NCBI GenBank assembly: GCA_004556165.1
Contig: SFIR01000045.1
Span: 1 to 8,877 of the forward strand
Length of the DNA: 8,877 nt
Direction: 5' to 3'
Source: Clostridiales bacterium
Lineage (GTDB): Bacteria; Bacillota; Clostridia; Christensenellales; CAG-138
Both the position numbers and the translations under genes were made by a program. Position 1 is the stretch's first letter, and the number at the start of each line of letters is the position of its first letter. The notes under the pieces were generated by a model, which saw nothing but the letters and a program-made list of their open reading frames with translations, was not told where the DNA came from and searched no databases. This document shows, piece by piece, positions 1 to 7,147 of this stretch.

Positions 1-936
1 ATTTCTCCTTCGATAAAGTAAATTTATGATAAACACGGCGATGATTGACACTATTCGATACACCACAATGCCTGTTATCATTCCGTAAAACAGGCGGACA
101 ACGCCGTTATAATCCGTTAGCCCCACCAAGGCAAGCTCCACAGGCTCGGACTCCGGCAGCATTTTCACCGACTGTCCGGTGATATCCTTTACCACAATCG
201 CCTGACCTTCAGAAAACGGAGGTGCGGCGTAAAAATATAACCCAAGCACCAACGCAATAAACAGTCCCGTTACAATAAGGTAAATTTTCAGCGGCCGCCA
301 GCGGCGCTTTGCGTTGCGTTCATACCGGGCAATCGCCGCCGCTGTAGGCTGTGCGGGAGCGGCATATGTATGCGAGAACGGAACGCCTGCCGTGTTGCTC
401 TCAGGCGGCTCGTAGGTTTCCTCCGGCTGAACTAAGGCGTTTTCATAGGCGTCTTTCAGCACATCCACCTGCGGCCACTCTTCAAACACCGCATACAGCA
501 TCAAATAGTGCATTGTGACGACCGCCATTTTTTCATGCTCGTCAAGCGTTTGGAACAGGCGTGTCAGATGTTCGGTAAACGCCGTTATCTGCGGCGGCGA
601 CATGAGATTCCGCCCGATATTCGCATAGCCGGGAACAGTCAGCGCAAGCGGCAGATCGTCGCACAGCCCGTTGATGTTTGATACATACAGCTTCAGCCTT
701 TCAGACATACGCTCCCTGTCGGCAGAGCTTACGCTGTTCCAACCGCCCGACACCGCCGAGCAGGCGATAAGCAGTGAAATATCCTGTATCGGGTAGCTTC
801 CTCCGCCGTCATCCGAAAATCGGGATAACCCCTCGGCGCAAAGCCGAAAGCACGCCGCCGCTGTTTCAATCGATTTGTCAATTCCCTCGGCGTATGTTTG
901 CTCCGCCTGTTTTTTTAACTCGTCGCATATGCTCAT
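1..936 (-). CDS. Two-helix membrane protein of unknown function, 3' end beyond the window
   Basis: The frame is open from an ATG at 936 down to base 1 without a stop (312 codons), so the C-terminus lies outside the window. A GGAG site 10 nt upstream supports the start. Residues 1-165 look soluble and helical. Residues 168-210 form a Pro/Ala/Thr-rich linker. A basic stretch (KRRWRPLK, 210-217) then leads into a membrane helix at about 217-237, a short loop of about 45 residues, and a second membrane helix at about 283-307 ending in RRR. The positive residues flanking both helices suggest that the N-terminal domain and the end of the protein face the cytoplasm. I do not recognise a family. It lies 35 nt downstream of the TrkA-N-like membrane protein gene and is the last visible gene of the operon, so the two may act together at the membrane. 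That partnership is inferred from position only. Confidence 0.85.
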   Translation of the reverse strand, partial: MSICDELKKQAEQTYAEGIDKSIETAAACFRLCAEGLSRFSDDGGGSYPIQDISLLIACSAVSGGWNSVSSADRERMSERLKLYVSNINGLCDDLPLALTVPGYANIGRNLMSPPQITAFTEHLTRLFQTLDEHEKMAVVTMHYLMLYAVFEEWPQVDVLKDAYENALVQPEETYEPPESNTAGVPFSHTYAAPAQPTAAAIARYERNAKRRWRPLKIYLIVTGLFIALVLGLYFYAAPPFSEGQAIVVKDITGQSVKMLPESEPVELALVGLTDYNGVVRLFYGMITGIVVYRIVSIIAVFIINLLYRRRN

Positions 937-963
937 AGGATGATTTCTCCTTAACGGTAGTTT

Positions 964-976
964 TGTGACTGTCACA
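964..976. promoter_or_regulatory. Perfect dyad TGTGAC-T-GTCACA between the last two operon genes
   Basis: This is a perfect 6-bp inverted repeat around a single central base. It overlaps the stop codon of the upstream gene and lies 28 nt before the ATG of the downstream gene. A close relative (11 of 13 bases, opposite strand) sits just downstream of the operon promoter at 7179-7191, so both could be sites for the same DNA-binding protein. Alternatively it is a small RNA hairpin or chance. Confidence 0.35.
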
Positions 977-2897
977 TATCATTCGTTTCGGTTCCCGTCG
1001 CTTTCCGTACCGAAAGTTTCTTTCCGGACAGTTCCCCCGCAAGACGCAAAATCTGCGGGATACGGTATAGGTTCTGCCTATCCTCCGCATCAAAATTCCG
1101 TCCCGTAATATCGGACAGCTTTTCGGTGCTCTCCGCAGAAAGTCGAGCGTGGCACTTTTTTAATTTATCCTGGTAAATGCCATCATGAACGCAGTCAAGC
1201 GGCAAATCCGTCCAGCCGGACGCGCGCATAAACGCTTCAAAGCGCAAGGCCTCCTGTCTGAGAAGGACATCCTCAAACGCCGGCAATGCTTCTTCCATAA
1301 CAGAGAGGTCGCCTCTTCCGTCATCAACAAGCTCAAGTTCCATCAGATACAGCTTGTACGGCAGAGAAACGGCATACGCGCCCGCGTAGTTTTTGTAATA
1401 CTCCACCTGATTGTACAGACTTTTGAGCAGCGCAGGTGTATGTGTTTCGTTGATTTCGGTAATGCCTATACGCACGGCATTGACCGCAACCGCCAACCAA
1501 TAGTCAAGTGAATCGGCAGTCAGGATATGTCCGTAGGTCTTCTCATAGCTGCCGAAGGGCAGCAGTGCAAATGAGCACAGCTTTTGCTCCGTGTATCTCT
1601 GCCGGTCGGCGGATATTTTCCAATCTGAAAGGCACAAATACGGCAGAAGCAGTTCCTCGGTTGCCGTTTTGTCCATCAGAATATGTATAAACGGTTTGTC
1701 GCCGTTCAGCCCGTAAAACCGCCGCAGATACAGTCCGGTGCGGATATTGCGCTTTTCCTCGCCGAGAGAGACAATGATGTAATCGGGAGAGATACCGGAC
1801 AGCACCTTCGGAAAGCTGTCGGTTTCCGTATCCGCGGTATAAAACTGTATGCCGAACCTTTCGGCAAGCTGCGGCGAGCTTTTGGCCAGCAATGCCTTTG
1901 CCCGGTCGCCGTCCCGGTCGATGACGTGAATCTCCGTCCGTATTCCGTCACCCAACTGCCCGCACCATGTGACGGTGCGCAGAATTTCCAGACCGATATT
2001 TCCCGCGCCGACAAGCAGTATCGACAGTCTGTTTCCCGTCACGGCTTTATACAGCGGAAAGTCCCGCACAAGCTGCCGGGCGATAAGCTGTTCTTCGTTA
2101 ATAAGCTGCACATGAAATTTTTCGTACAGATAATCAAAGATGACCGAAGCCGTTTCATCCTTGGTATAAAGCCACATATACAGAGTATCACTTGCCGCAT
2201 CGTTGTATTTTTCAAAGAGTCGCAGACCGTTTTCCAGATTGATACTGCCGTCAAAATCTAACAGATAATAATGGCGTTTGCGGCGGATGTTATGCCGGAC
2301 AGAGGAAATATCCCCGGTCAGCACATACCCGCCGAGCTTTTTGATTCGGGATAGCAGTTCGGCGCTTTCATCCTCCGTACTGCCGGAAATCGCAAACAGA
2401 ATCAGCGGTTTCCGTTCCTTTTCGGCAATATTCTCCGCAAGGCAGACGGTGCGTTCGTTCACAGCCGAGAATAAATAGGAATCCCGAAATACCGAACGAA
2501 GTCGGTAGAGCAGCCTTGTGAACCGCTCCGAGAAGAAGGACAGCGTAATGCCGATCGTAAACAGCGGAGCTAAAATGAACAGAAACAGCAGTACCGCCCG
2601 ATAGACCGAAACAAAGCTTACCTGAACAGCGCCGATGCTTTCCAGTATTTCCACCGGATCGGCATTCATTAACATGGCGCACATGGCGTTGAACACCGAC
2701 AGCCAAAAGGCATAGGGACTTCTGCCGCCGATGTAATACGGCAGCACCATCACCACCAGCGACAAAAACACGCCCACACCGAGGGTGCGGATAACGCTTT
2801 TCAGATTATTCCGTTTCCATACCGCAAGGAGAACACTGACCGCAACGATCAGGATTTCTACTGCGGCACACAGCTTTAATGCGGTTTCGGGTTGCAT
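972..2897 (-). CDS. Membrane-anchored TrkA-N-like Rossmann protein, possible RyR-like C-terminus
   Basis: This 641-aa protein has membrane helices at about 8-27, 34-55 and 100-122, with a further hydrophobic patch at 63-78. A large cytoplasmic part follows. Residues 163-245 look like a first, degenerate alpha/beta domain (KPLILFAISGS, then YYLLDFDGS). Residues 291-395 form a clearer Rossmann fold: LLVGAGNIG (294-302) gives the GxGxxG dinucleotide loop, HVIDRD places Asp327 at the end of strand 2 where NAD-type folds bind ribose, and PDYIIVSLGEEKRNI continues the TrkA-N pattern. The tail at 545-620 (RFEAFMRASGW, KKCHARL, a late EDRQNL) resembles the RyR-like segment seen after TrkA-N domains in some bacterial proteins, but only weakly. 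No ion-channel selectivity filter is evident, so it is unlikely to be a simple potassium channel. A redox or nucleotide sensor at the membrane is the inferred role. GGAG 8 nt before the ATG supports the start. Confidence 0.85.
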   Translation of the reverse strand: MQPETALKLCAAVEILIVAVSVLLAVWKRNNLKSVIRTLGVGVFLSLVVMVLPYYIGGRSPYAFWLSVFNAMCAMLMNADPVEILESIGAVQVSFVSVYRAVLLFLFILAPLFTIGITLSFFSERFTRLLYRLRSVFRDSYLFSAVNERTVCLAENIAEKERKPLILFAISGSTEDESAELLSRIKKLGGYVLTGDISSVRHNIRRKRHYYLLDFDGSINLENGLRLFEKYNDAASDTLYMWLYTKDETASVIFDYLYEKFHVQLINEEQLIARQLVRDFPLYKAVTGNRLSILLVGAGNIGLEILRTVTWCGQLGDGIRTEIHVIDRDGDRAKALLAKSSPQLAERFGIQFYTADTETDSFPKVLSGISPDYIIVSLGEEKRNIRTGLYLRRFYGLNGDKPFIHILMDKTATEELLLPYLCLSDWKISADRQRYTEQKLCSFALLPFGSYEKTYGHILTADSLDYWLAVAVNAVRIGITEINETHTPALLKSLYNQVEYYKNYAGAYAVSLPYKLYLMELELVDDGRGDLSVMEEALPAFEDVLLRQEALRFEAFMRASGWTDLPLDCVHDGIYQDKLKKCHARLSAESTEKLSDITGRNFDAEDRQNLYRIPQILRLAGELSGKKLSVRKATGTETNDM

Positions 2898-2930
2898 ATT
2901 TCACACTCCGTTTATCAAAATCAGATGACA

Positions 2931-4838
2931 TTACTTGTTCGGTTTCCATAATCCGTCAACAAAGCGTCCGTATCTCATCTCGCCGTATTCATCGGTGACC
3001 GAAGCGAAACCGTCGGGTCCACGGTCAAAGGTGTTGCAACAGATGACGGTGCCTGACTTCAAGCCGTAGAGGCGGGCATCCTGATACTCTCCGCTTTCGA
3101 TGAGATACAGCGTGCCTCTGCCGCACCATTTAGAATCATAGAATCCGCCGACATAGTATTCCGCATATTCGATGCCGTTTTCAAATGACAGCCAGATCAT
3201 GCGGCATTCGCCCTCGGGAAGGGAATTTGACGAAAAGTCGTCGCTTGCTATTATGTACGGATTGTCGCCCTTTGTCAGGATGCGGACTCCCGTGCCGCAC
3301 AGAGAGTCGTTTACAAACTGCCCGACGTAGCAGTCGGTGAGATCGCTTGCATTCACATCGGAGAAGCGCACCTCGCCAAACCCGTGACGGGATATATAAA
3401 CGGTGCTGCCGACGCGCCTTTCCGTGACCGCCCCAACATAACGGGAGCCGTCCTTGGTGTTCAGCACTCGCGGTCCCGTCGGGGACGGGAGAATATCGTC
3501 GTTGTTCCAGCGTTTGCCGTACCATTTGCCGTTACTTCTGCGCATGAGCGAGATGCCGTGGCGCATACCGCCGAAAAACTCTCCGACAAAGACCTCGCCG
3601 TTTGCGAATTCATACCGCCCGAAGCCGTGGAAGCGGTTGTCCTTCCACCAGCCGCGGTAAACCTCGCCGTTTGCGTAGGTCTGCTCGCCGTAGCCGCAGC
3701 GCTTATCGTCCTGCCAAAGCCCCTTGTAGACCTTGCCGTTTCCTTCGTCCAGCATGCCGTAGCCCTCGTAGTTGTCCGCATGGAAGCAGCCCCGGTAGAA
3801 CCCGCCGTCCGCGAAAAAATAGGCACCGAATCCCTCGCGCACGCCGCCGACCGCCGCGCCGCGGTAGGAATCCCCGTTTTGGTAACGGAGCAGCACATCG
3901 TCTCCGGTATCGGACTCCTCCGTTTCGTCCCCGCCGTTATCGTCACTGTCCGACAGATACATTTTTCCGTCTGAGCCGGGCAGGTACCCATAATCGAGAA
4001 GATCGCCGAACACATCATCGAAATCTGCGAATCGGTCGTCGAAGCTGCCGTCATCGTTCGGCTTGAGCGGTTCGTCGATATTGCCGTTTTCCTGCAGGCG
4101 GAGTATGGCACAGAGCCATGTGCTGTCGTCGTCATCGTATTCGCCGGACAGCCTGAACAGATTAAGCAGCGGATCAAAGTAGTCACCGTCCCCGGTGTCC
4201 GTCCATAAATAGCAGGCGAGATTTGCAAGATACGGCGCAAGATCCGTTCTTTCGTCGTAAGCAAGGCTGTACATCGCCGCAAGGAGGTACTCCTTTTCGG
4301 TAAATCCGCGGATAAAGTCAAGACGGAGCTCGATGTTCTCCGTGAGCTCGCCGCTCTCCACGCCGAGAATTTCCGCGATGATCTCCTTTGTTTCCGCATA
4401 GTCGCCGCCCGTAAATTCCTCATGGAATTCATCGACGAACGGCTCCAGATACATACACGAATTGAGGAGATAGCGATCCCGCGGGTCGCGGAAAAGCTCC
4501 GGACGGAGGATTTTTTCGTGAAGCTTGCCGACTGTGGCAAACTCCTCCCATTCGGAGTCGTCCGTCGTATCGGCGCTGCCCTGCGCAGCGGCAGGGGAGG
4601 AATTGGTGTAAACAGGAGTTGTAGACGAGCTTTTTCCATCCGCAAGAGCCCTCGCGCGCCGAGCGTCCTCGACGGTTTTTATGCTTTCGTCATACGGAAT
4701 ACAGGTTTCGATCAGATTGCCGTCCTCGTAAAAGTCAATATATCTTCCGCCTTTTGAGTTCGTGAGATACCAGACGAACCGTCCCTGACGTTTGCCGTTT
4801 ACCCATTCGCCCTCGAACACCTTATCCATTTTCTCCAT
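2931..4838 (-). CDS. Large acidic MORN-repeat protein
   Basis: The frame extends upstream to 5123, but I start it at the ATG at 4838. An AGGGGG site lies 8 nt upstream, and most of the earlier codons read as composition shadow of the preceding gene. The 635-aa product begins directly inside a MORN repeat (VFEGEWVNGKRQG, 7-19). A Ser/Ala/Thr linker (65-95) and a mostly helical region (100-265) follow. Then comes a strongly acidic Asp/Glu/Ser stretch (285-315). A second block of about five MORN repeats covers 319-436 (for example VYKGLWQDDKRCGYG and VYRGWWKDNRFHGFG). More degenerate repeats continue to the end (RYVGA, YVGQFVNDSLCGTG, YYVGGFYDSKWCGRG, RYGRFVDGLW). MORN repeats are beta-hairpins that commonly mediate protein or lipid contacts, so a scaffold role is likely. 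No signal peptide or membrane helix is visible. Its first 17 nt overlap the end of the upstream MORN gene out of frame, so it may be a separated half of one ancestral protein. Confidence 0.85.
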   Translation of the reverse strand: MEKMDKVFEGEWVNGKRQGRFVWYLTNSKGGRYIDFYEDGNLIETCIPYDESIKTVEDARRARALADGKSSSTTPVYTNSSPAAAQGSADTTDDSEWEEFATVGKLHEKILRPELFRDPRDRYLLNSCMYLEPFVDEFHEEFTGGDYAETKEIIAEILGVESGELTENIELRLDFIRGFTEKEYLLAAMYSLAYDERTDLAPYLANLACYLWTDTGDGDYFDPLLNLFRLSGEYDDDDSTWLCAILRLQENGNIDEPLKPNDDGSFDDRFADFDDVFGDLLDYGYLPGSDGKMYLSDSDDNGGDETEESDTGDDVLLRYQNGDSYRGAAVGGVREGFGAYFFADGGFYRGCFHADNYEGYGMLDEGNGKVYKGLWQDDKRCGYGEQTYANGEVYRGWWKDNRFHGFGRYEFANGEVFVGEFFGGMRHGISLMRRSNGKWYGKRWNNDDILPSPTGPRVLNTKDGSRYVGAVTERRVGSTVYISRHGFGEVRFSDVNASDLTDCYVGQFVNDSLCGTGVRILTKGDNPYIIASDDFSSNSLPEGECRMIWLSFENGIEYAEYYVGGFYDSKWCGRGTLYLIESGEYQDARLYGLKSGTVICCNTFDRGPDGFASVTDEYGEMRYGRFVDGLWKPNK

Positions 4839-5880
4839 GCCGAAATCCCCCTCGACGGGATTTGCCGTATTGGATGAGCTTGCCCCGGCCGCAGAGTTTT
4901 CCGTCCTTCCATTCGCCCTCGTAAGTGTCGCCGTTTGACCATGTGATTCTTCCTTTGCCGGTGCGCTTGCCATCCACCCAGTTACCGTCAAAGATATCGC
5001 CGTTTGCCCAGATGTATTTTCCGCGCCCGTTCTTTTTTCCGTTAATGAAATAGCCCTCGAACAGGTCGCCGTCAATTTCAATCCGCTTGAATTCTCCCTG
5101 CGGCTCGGATTTGTTGGAAGCATCCTTTTCTTTATTGTTTCGGTCGGCGGCTGCGATCGTGGTTCTATTCTTAAAGTATTTTCCTGTTTTTAAATCAACA
5201 AGCTGCACAGCAATTGAAAGCCCGCTGTTGGTGATTCCCTTCATTCCCCGGTACATACACGCACGAGGGTTATCCCAGCTTCTGAACGCTGTCTTCAGCA
5301 ACATGAAAAATTGCTCATATGGGTCGGTCGAAAGGCTGCACACTCCTTGTGCCGCATATACGCTTTTGAATGCGGCGCATAGCTCTCGTAATGCCTCAAC
5401 AGACAATTTTTCAATCTCGTCCACACCGTATTTTCCTGTCGCTTCGTTTTCAAGATCGGTAAAATGCCGAGAGCTTACATCCATTTCACATGCGAATTCT
5501 TTCATGAGTTGAAGATGCAATGCCCATGCTTTTTGCGCGGCTTCGTCTGGTAAGGTACTCAATACGGATTCATTCAATCCGACGCCGTTGATTTTTTCGA
5601 GAATACCGGGCATCGGAACAACCGTACTGGCGAAAATCGAAACGGTTGCACTTTCTCCGAATTTTACACCGGCGTCCGAGCAAAGACCGTCAAGCACTGC
5701 GGTAATGCGACCGCGCAAATCCTTCTCAATTTCTCTCGTTATGTAAAATTCGGCACAAGCCTCCTGTGTCAAAACAAAGCCAAGCGAATTCGGTTCGGTA
5801 TCTATCATTTCACAGGCATTTTTACCGAGAGTCTCTCTTATACTGCTGTCAATTTCAGAAAACAAATAAATATTTTTCAT
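4822..5880 (-). CDS. PPDK N-terminal-domain-like protein fused to MORN repeats
   Basis: Residues 1-231 of this 352-aa protein follow the start of pyruvate phosphate dikinase (PPDK) segment by segment. GFVLTQEACAEFY (34-46) matches the PPDK segment around TTEAC. KFGES then SIFAST..PMPGI (73-93) matches KFGD..SVRSGA..SMPGM. GLNES (101-105) matches GLND, and RSWDNPRA..YR (200-211) matches the PPDK segment of the same spelling. The arginine of the PPDK SVRSGA motif (Arg92 in Clostridium symbiosum PPDK) is Phe83 here; a lysine near the glycine-rich loop may remain as Lys20. The rest of the ATP-grasp, phosphohistidine and PEP domains are absent, so phosphotransfer is unlikely. After a charged linker (240-265), three MORN repeats follow with 23-residue spacing (273, 296, 319) and a fourth breaks off at the stop. 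AAGGAG inside the end of the preceding gene serves this ATG, and only 1 nt separates the two genes. Confidence 0.87.
   Translation of the reverse strand: MKNIYLFSEIDSSIRETLGKNACEMIDTEPNSLGFVLTQEACAEFYITREIEKDLRGRITAVLDGLCSDAGVKFGESATVSIFASTVVPMPGILEKINGVGLNESVLSTLPDEAAQKAWALHLQLMKEFACEMDVSSRHFTDLENEATGKYGVDEIEKLSVEALRELCAAFKSVYAAQGVCSLSTDPYEQFFMLLKTAFRSWDNPRACMYRGMKGITNSGLSIAVQLVDLKTGKYFKNRTTIAAADRNNKEKDASNKSEPQGEFKRIEIDGDLFEGYFINGKKNGRGKYIWANGDIFDGNWVDGKRTGKGRITWSNGDTYEGEWKDGKLCGRGKLIQYGKSRRGGFRHGENG
4847..4852 (-). promoter_or_regulatory. Ribosome binding site AGGGGG for the large MORN gene
   Basis: It lies 8 nt before the ATG at 4838 and within the last codons of the upstream gene, so translation of the two MORN genes could be coupled. 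It decides against the longer frame reaching 5123. The same G5 run is also a plausible place for an indel. Confidence 0.55.
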
Positions 5881-5881
5881 A

Positions 5882-6460
5882 TTATCTCTCCTTACAACTT
5901 ATCTGAACTGCTTTCACTTTGGAAAAATCGTGCACTTTTTGTTTTTCCGTTTCATTATAAAAACACAGCCAACCGTCATCTTTAAAGCGGATCTCCGCAT
6001 CCTCCGTTTCAAGCGAGCCGATACGCAAAAGCGGCAGACGATCGTTTATAAAATCACAGCTTTGCGTCATATCTCCGAGAAGAAGAGAAGATGATTTTTC
6101 ATCCGCATCTGCCACATCAAAATCGATTCTCTGCTCGGAAAACGCCAGACTGTTGCCGTCCTCATCGGTCAGTATCATTTCGTGCAGGGCGGACAGTTCG
6201 CCGTTATACCGCAACACTCGTGCCGATTTTTCGTCCGTGGCTTCGGGCATTGTATCAAGATCGTAAAAGAAATATAGGATTCCCGTTTTGGGAAGCAGTC
6301 CGCTTTCGTCAAAGCCTTCTGCCAAGTCGTACCTTTCGCCGTTTTCCTCGATATACGGCCATTCAAAGCAGTCCCACACATCAGGGTTGCCGAACAGCTT
6401 ACTTGAACCTGCAGGAAGTTTATCTTTTGGTTTTGATATTTTCAGCTTAATACCGTCCAT
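5882..6460 (-). CDS. DUF1963 (YwqG-like) family protein
   Basis: This 192-aa protein carries several DUF1963 hallmarks in order: SKLFGNPDV (20-28), FEWPY (32-36), LLPKTGILYFFYD (55-67), LLRIGS (144-149), a late hydrophobic segment WLCFYN (164-169) and DFSKV (178-182). Most of the family has a segment of the FLAQINL type between the WP motif and the LP-G-LYFF motif. Here that stretch is only about 18 residues with no recognisable Gln-Ile core, so this is a compact or divergent member. The biochemical role of the family is not established to my knowledge; members are soluble cytoplasmic proteins. No signal peptide or membrane helix is seen. AGGTGG just before the ATG supports the start. It lies 24 nt downstream of the 122-aa gene and 1 nt upstream of the PPDK-N/MORN gene, so it is tightly co-expressed with the latter. 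Confidence 0.85.
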   Translation of the reverse strand: MDGIKLKISKPKDKLPAGSSKLFGNPDVWDCFEWPYIEENGERYDLAEGFDESGLLPKTGILYFFYDLDTMPEATDEKSARVLRYNGELSALHEMILTDEDGNSLAFSEQRIDFDVADADEKSSSLLLGDMTQSCDFINDRLPLLRIGSLETEDAEIRFKDDGWLCFYNETEKQKVHDFSKVKAVQISCKER

Positions 6461-6484
6461 GCCGCCACCTCATTGTTACTTATT

Positions 6485-6853
6485 TCACCCATACGGCCTG
6501 CAATTCATCCACGCCCGTAAACCACGGACCGTCGTATACGCCTGATGCTCCCTTATGTCAAAAAGGAAGTTGATCCCTTCGTGCAGGGTGTAGTCGTTTC
6601 CGTTAAAGTTAATGTCTGCGCTGTTTTTATCAATCCTTTTTACAATAAGTGTGTAATTGTGTTTTGGAGAGTATGAAGTAAAATCCGCCGTGAAACTGCC
6701 GACTTCAGCAGGGAAAGAGACATCATATCTGTGCATATCGGACGGGCAGCGCTCACAGATATTTCCCTCAAGCCGTATTGTCAGCGTGTCTTTTTCAAGC
6801 CCTTCATAAAGATCCACTTTGTCAAGAATTTTGTTGTATTGCAGATGGTTCAT
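6485..6853 (-). CDS. Unknown 122-aa protein
   Basis: I do not recognise this protein. It starts with a short amphipathic segment (1-20). The rest alternates hydrophobic and polar residues in a way that suggests a small beta-rich domain (LTIRLEGNI, YDVSFPAEV, YTLIVKRI, DINFNGNDYTL, INFLFDI). A CxxC pair at 33-36 (CERC) is followed by His41. There is no signal peptide or membrane helix. AGGG lies 6 nt before the ATG, and the start is only 8 nt after the stop of the mini Sel1 gene, so it is clearly part of the operon. A binding partner of the adjacent Sel1 or DUF1963 protein is possible but only by position. Confidence 0.75.
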   Translation of the reverse strand: MNHLQYNKILDKVDLYEGLEKDTLTIRLEGNICERCPSDMHRYDVSFPAEVGSFTADFTSYSPKHNYTLIVKRIDKNSADINFNGNDYTLHEGINFLFDIREHQAYTTVRGLRAWMNCRPYG

Positions 6854-6861
6854 ATATTCCC

Positions 6862-7092
6862 TCAGCTTTCCGCCTGAATCAAGGCGTTATCGTCAAAAGA
6901 ATAATCCTTTATCCATTCAAGTGCCGGAGCATATCCAGCCTCGGCCGCAGCGGAGATCCATTCGGCAGCTTTCGTTAAGTCTTTCTCCGTCATAGTTCCT
7001 GTTTCAAAGCAAATACCAAGTCGGTACATAGCGCAGGGCTTTCCCATTTTCGCCGCTTTGATCAGCTTTCTTAATTTCTTTGGTTTTCCCAT
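6862..7092 (-). CDS. Mini Sel1-repeat protein, first gene of the operon
   Basis: The 76-aa product contains one Sel1/TPR-like repeat and part of a second: AAKMGKPCAMYRLG (13-26), a GT.TEKDLTKAAEWISAAAEAGYAPA segment across 32-57, then LEWI. This follows the family pattern A..G...A...LG..Y..G....D..KA..W...AA..G...A. Sel1 repeats are helical hairpins used for protein-protein contacts. The frame extends to an ATG at 7122, but the AGGAGG at 7103-7108 lies inside that extension and 10 nt before the ATG at 7092, so I take 7092 as the start. The N-terminus is basic (MGKPKKLRKLIKAAKMGK), which could bind nucleic acid or phospholipid. It is the promoter-proximal gene, about 107 nt downstream of the inferred transcription start. 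Confidence 0.75.
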   Translation of the reverse strand: MGKPKKLRKLIKAAKMGKPCAMYRLGICFETGTMTEKDLTKAAEWISAAAEAGYAPALEWIKDYSFDDNALIQAES

Positions 7093-7102
7093 AGCAATGC
7101 CG

Positions 7103-7108
7103 CCTCCT
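7103..7108 (-). promoter_or_regulatory. Ribosome binding site AGGAGG deciding the Sel1 gene start
   Basis: This is a perfect anti-16S match 10 nt before the ATG at 7092. The alternative ATG at 7122 has no comparable site upstream. Confidence 0.7.
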
Positions 7109-7147
7109 GTTCTGAAATCCATTTTAAACTATTCCGTCTGTAATTTG

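Noticed and set aside
1185..2261. Plus-strand open frames opposite the TrkA-N-like gene
   Set aside because: They lie antisense to a well-supported gene with clear motifs, have no ribosome binding site, and show no recognisable protein pattern.
972..2897. Potassium channel or Trk transport subunit
   Set aside because: The TrkA-N-like domain is present, but no pore loop or selectivity signature is visible among the N-terminal helices.
3384..4645. Long open frames on both strands (plus-strand 3384-3974 and 3602-4066, minus-strand 3461-4645) inside the large MORN gene
   Set aside because: They are rich in Arg, Pro, Ala, Ser or Thr without domain features, lack good ribosome binding sites, and arise from the GC-rich repeat codons of the MORN gene.
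4840..4860. Programmed ribosomal frameshift joining the two MORN genes
   Set aside because: A +1 shift would be needed and I see no known slippery heptamer or stimulatory element; a coupled start or an indel is simpler. It is kept only as a remote option.
4839..5123. N-terminal extension of the large MORN frame up to 5123
   Set aside because: The first ~85 codons read as low-complexity Thr/Ser/Ala/Asn sequence in the wrong frame of the upstream gene; only the last few residues before 4838 look MORN-like, which is discussed as possible frameshift evidence.
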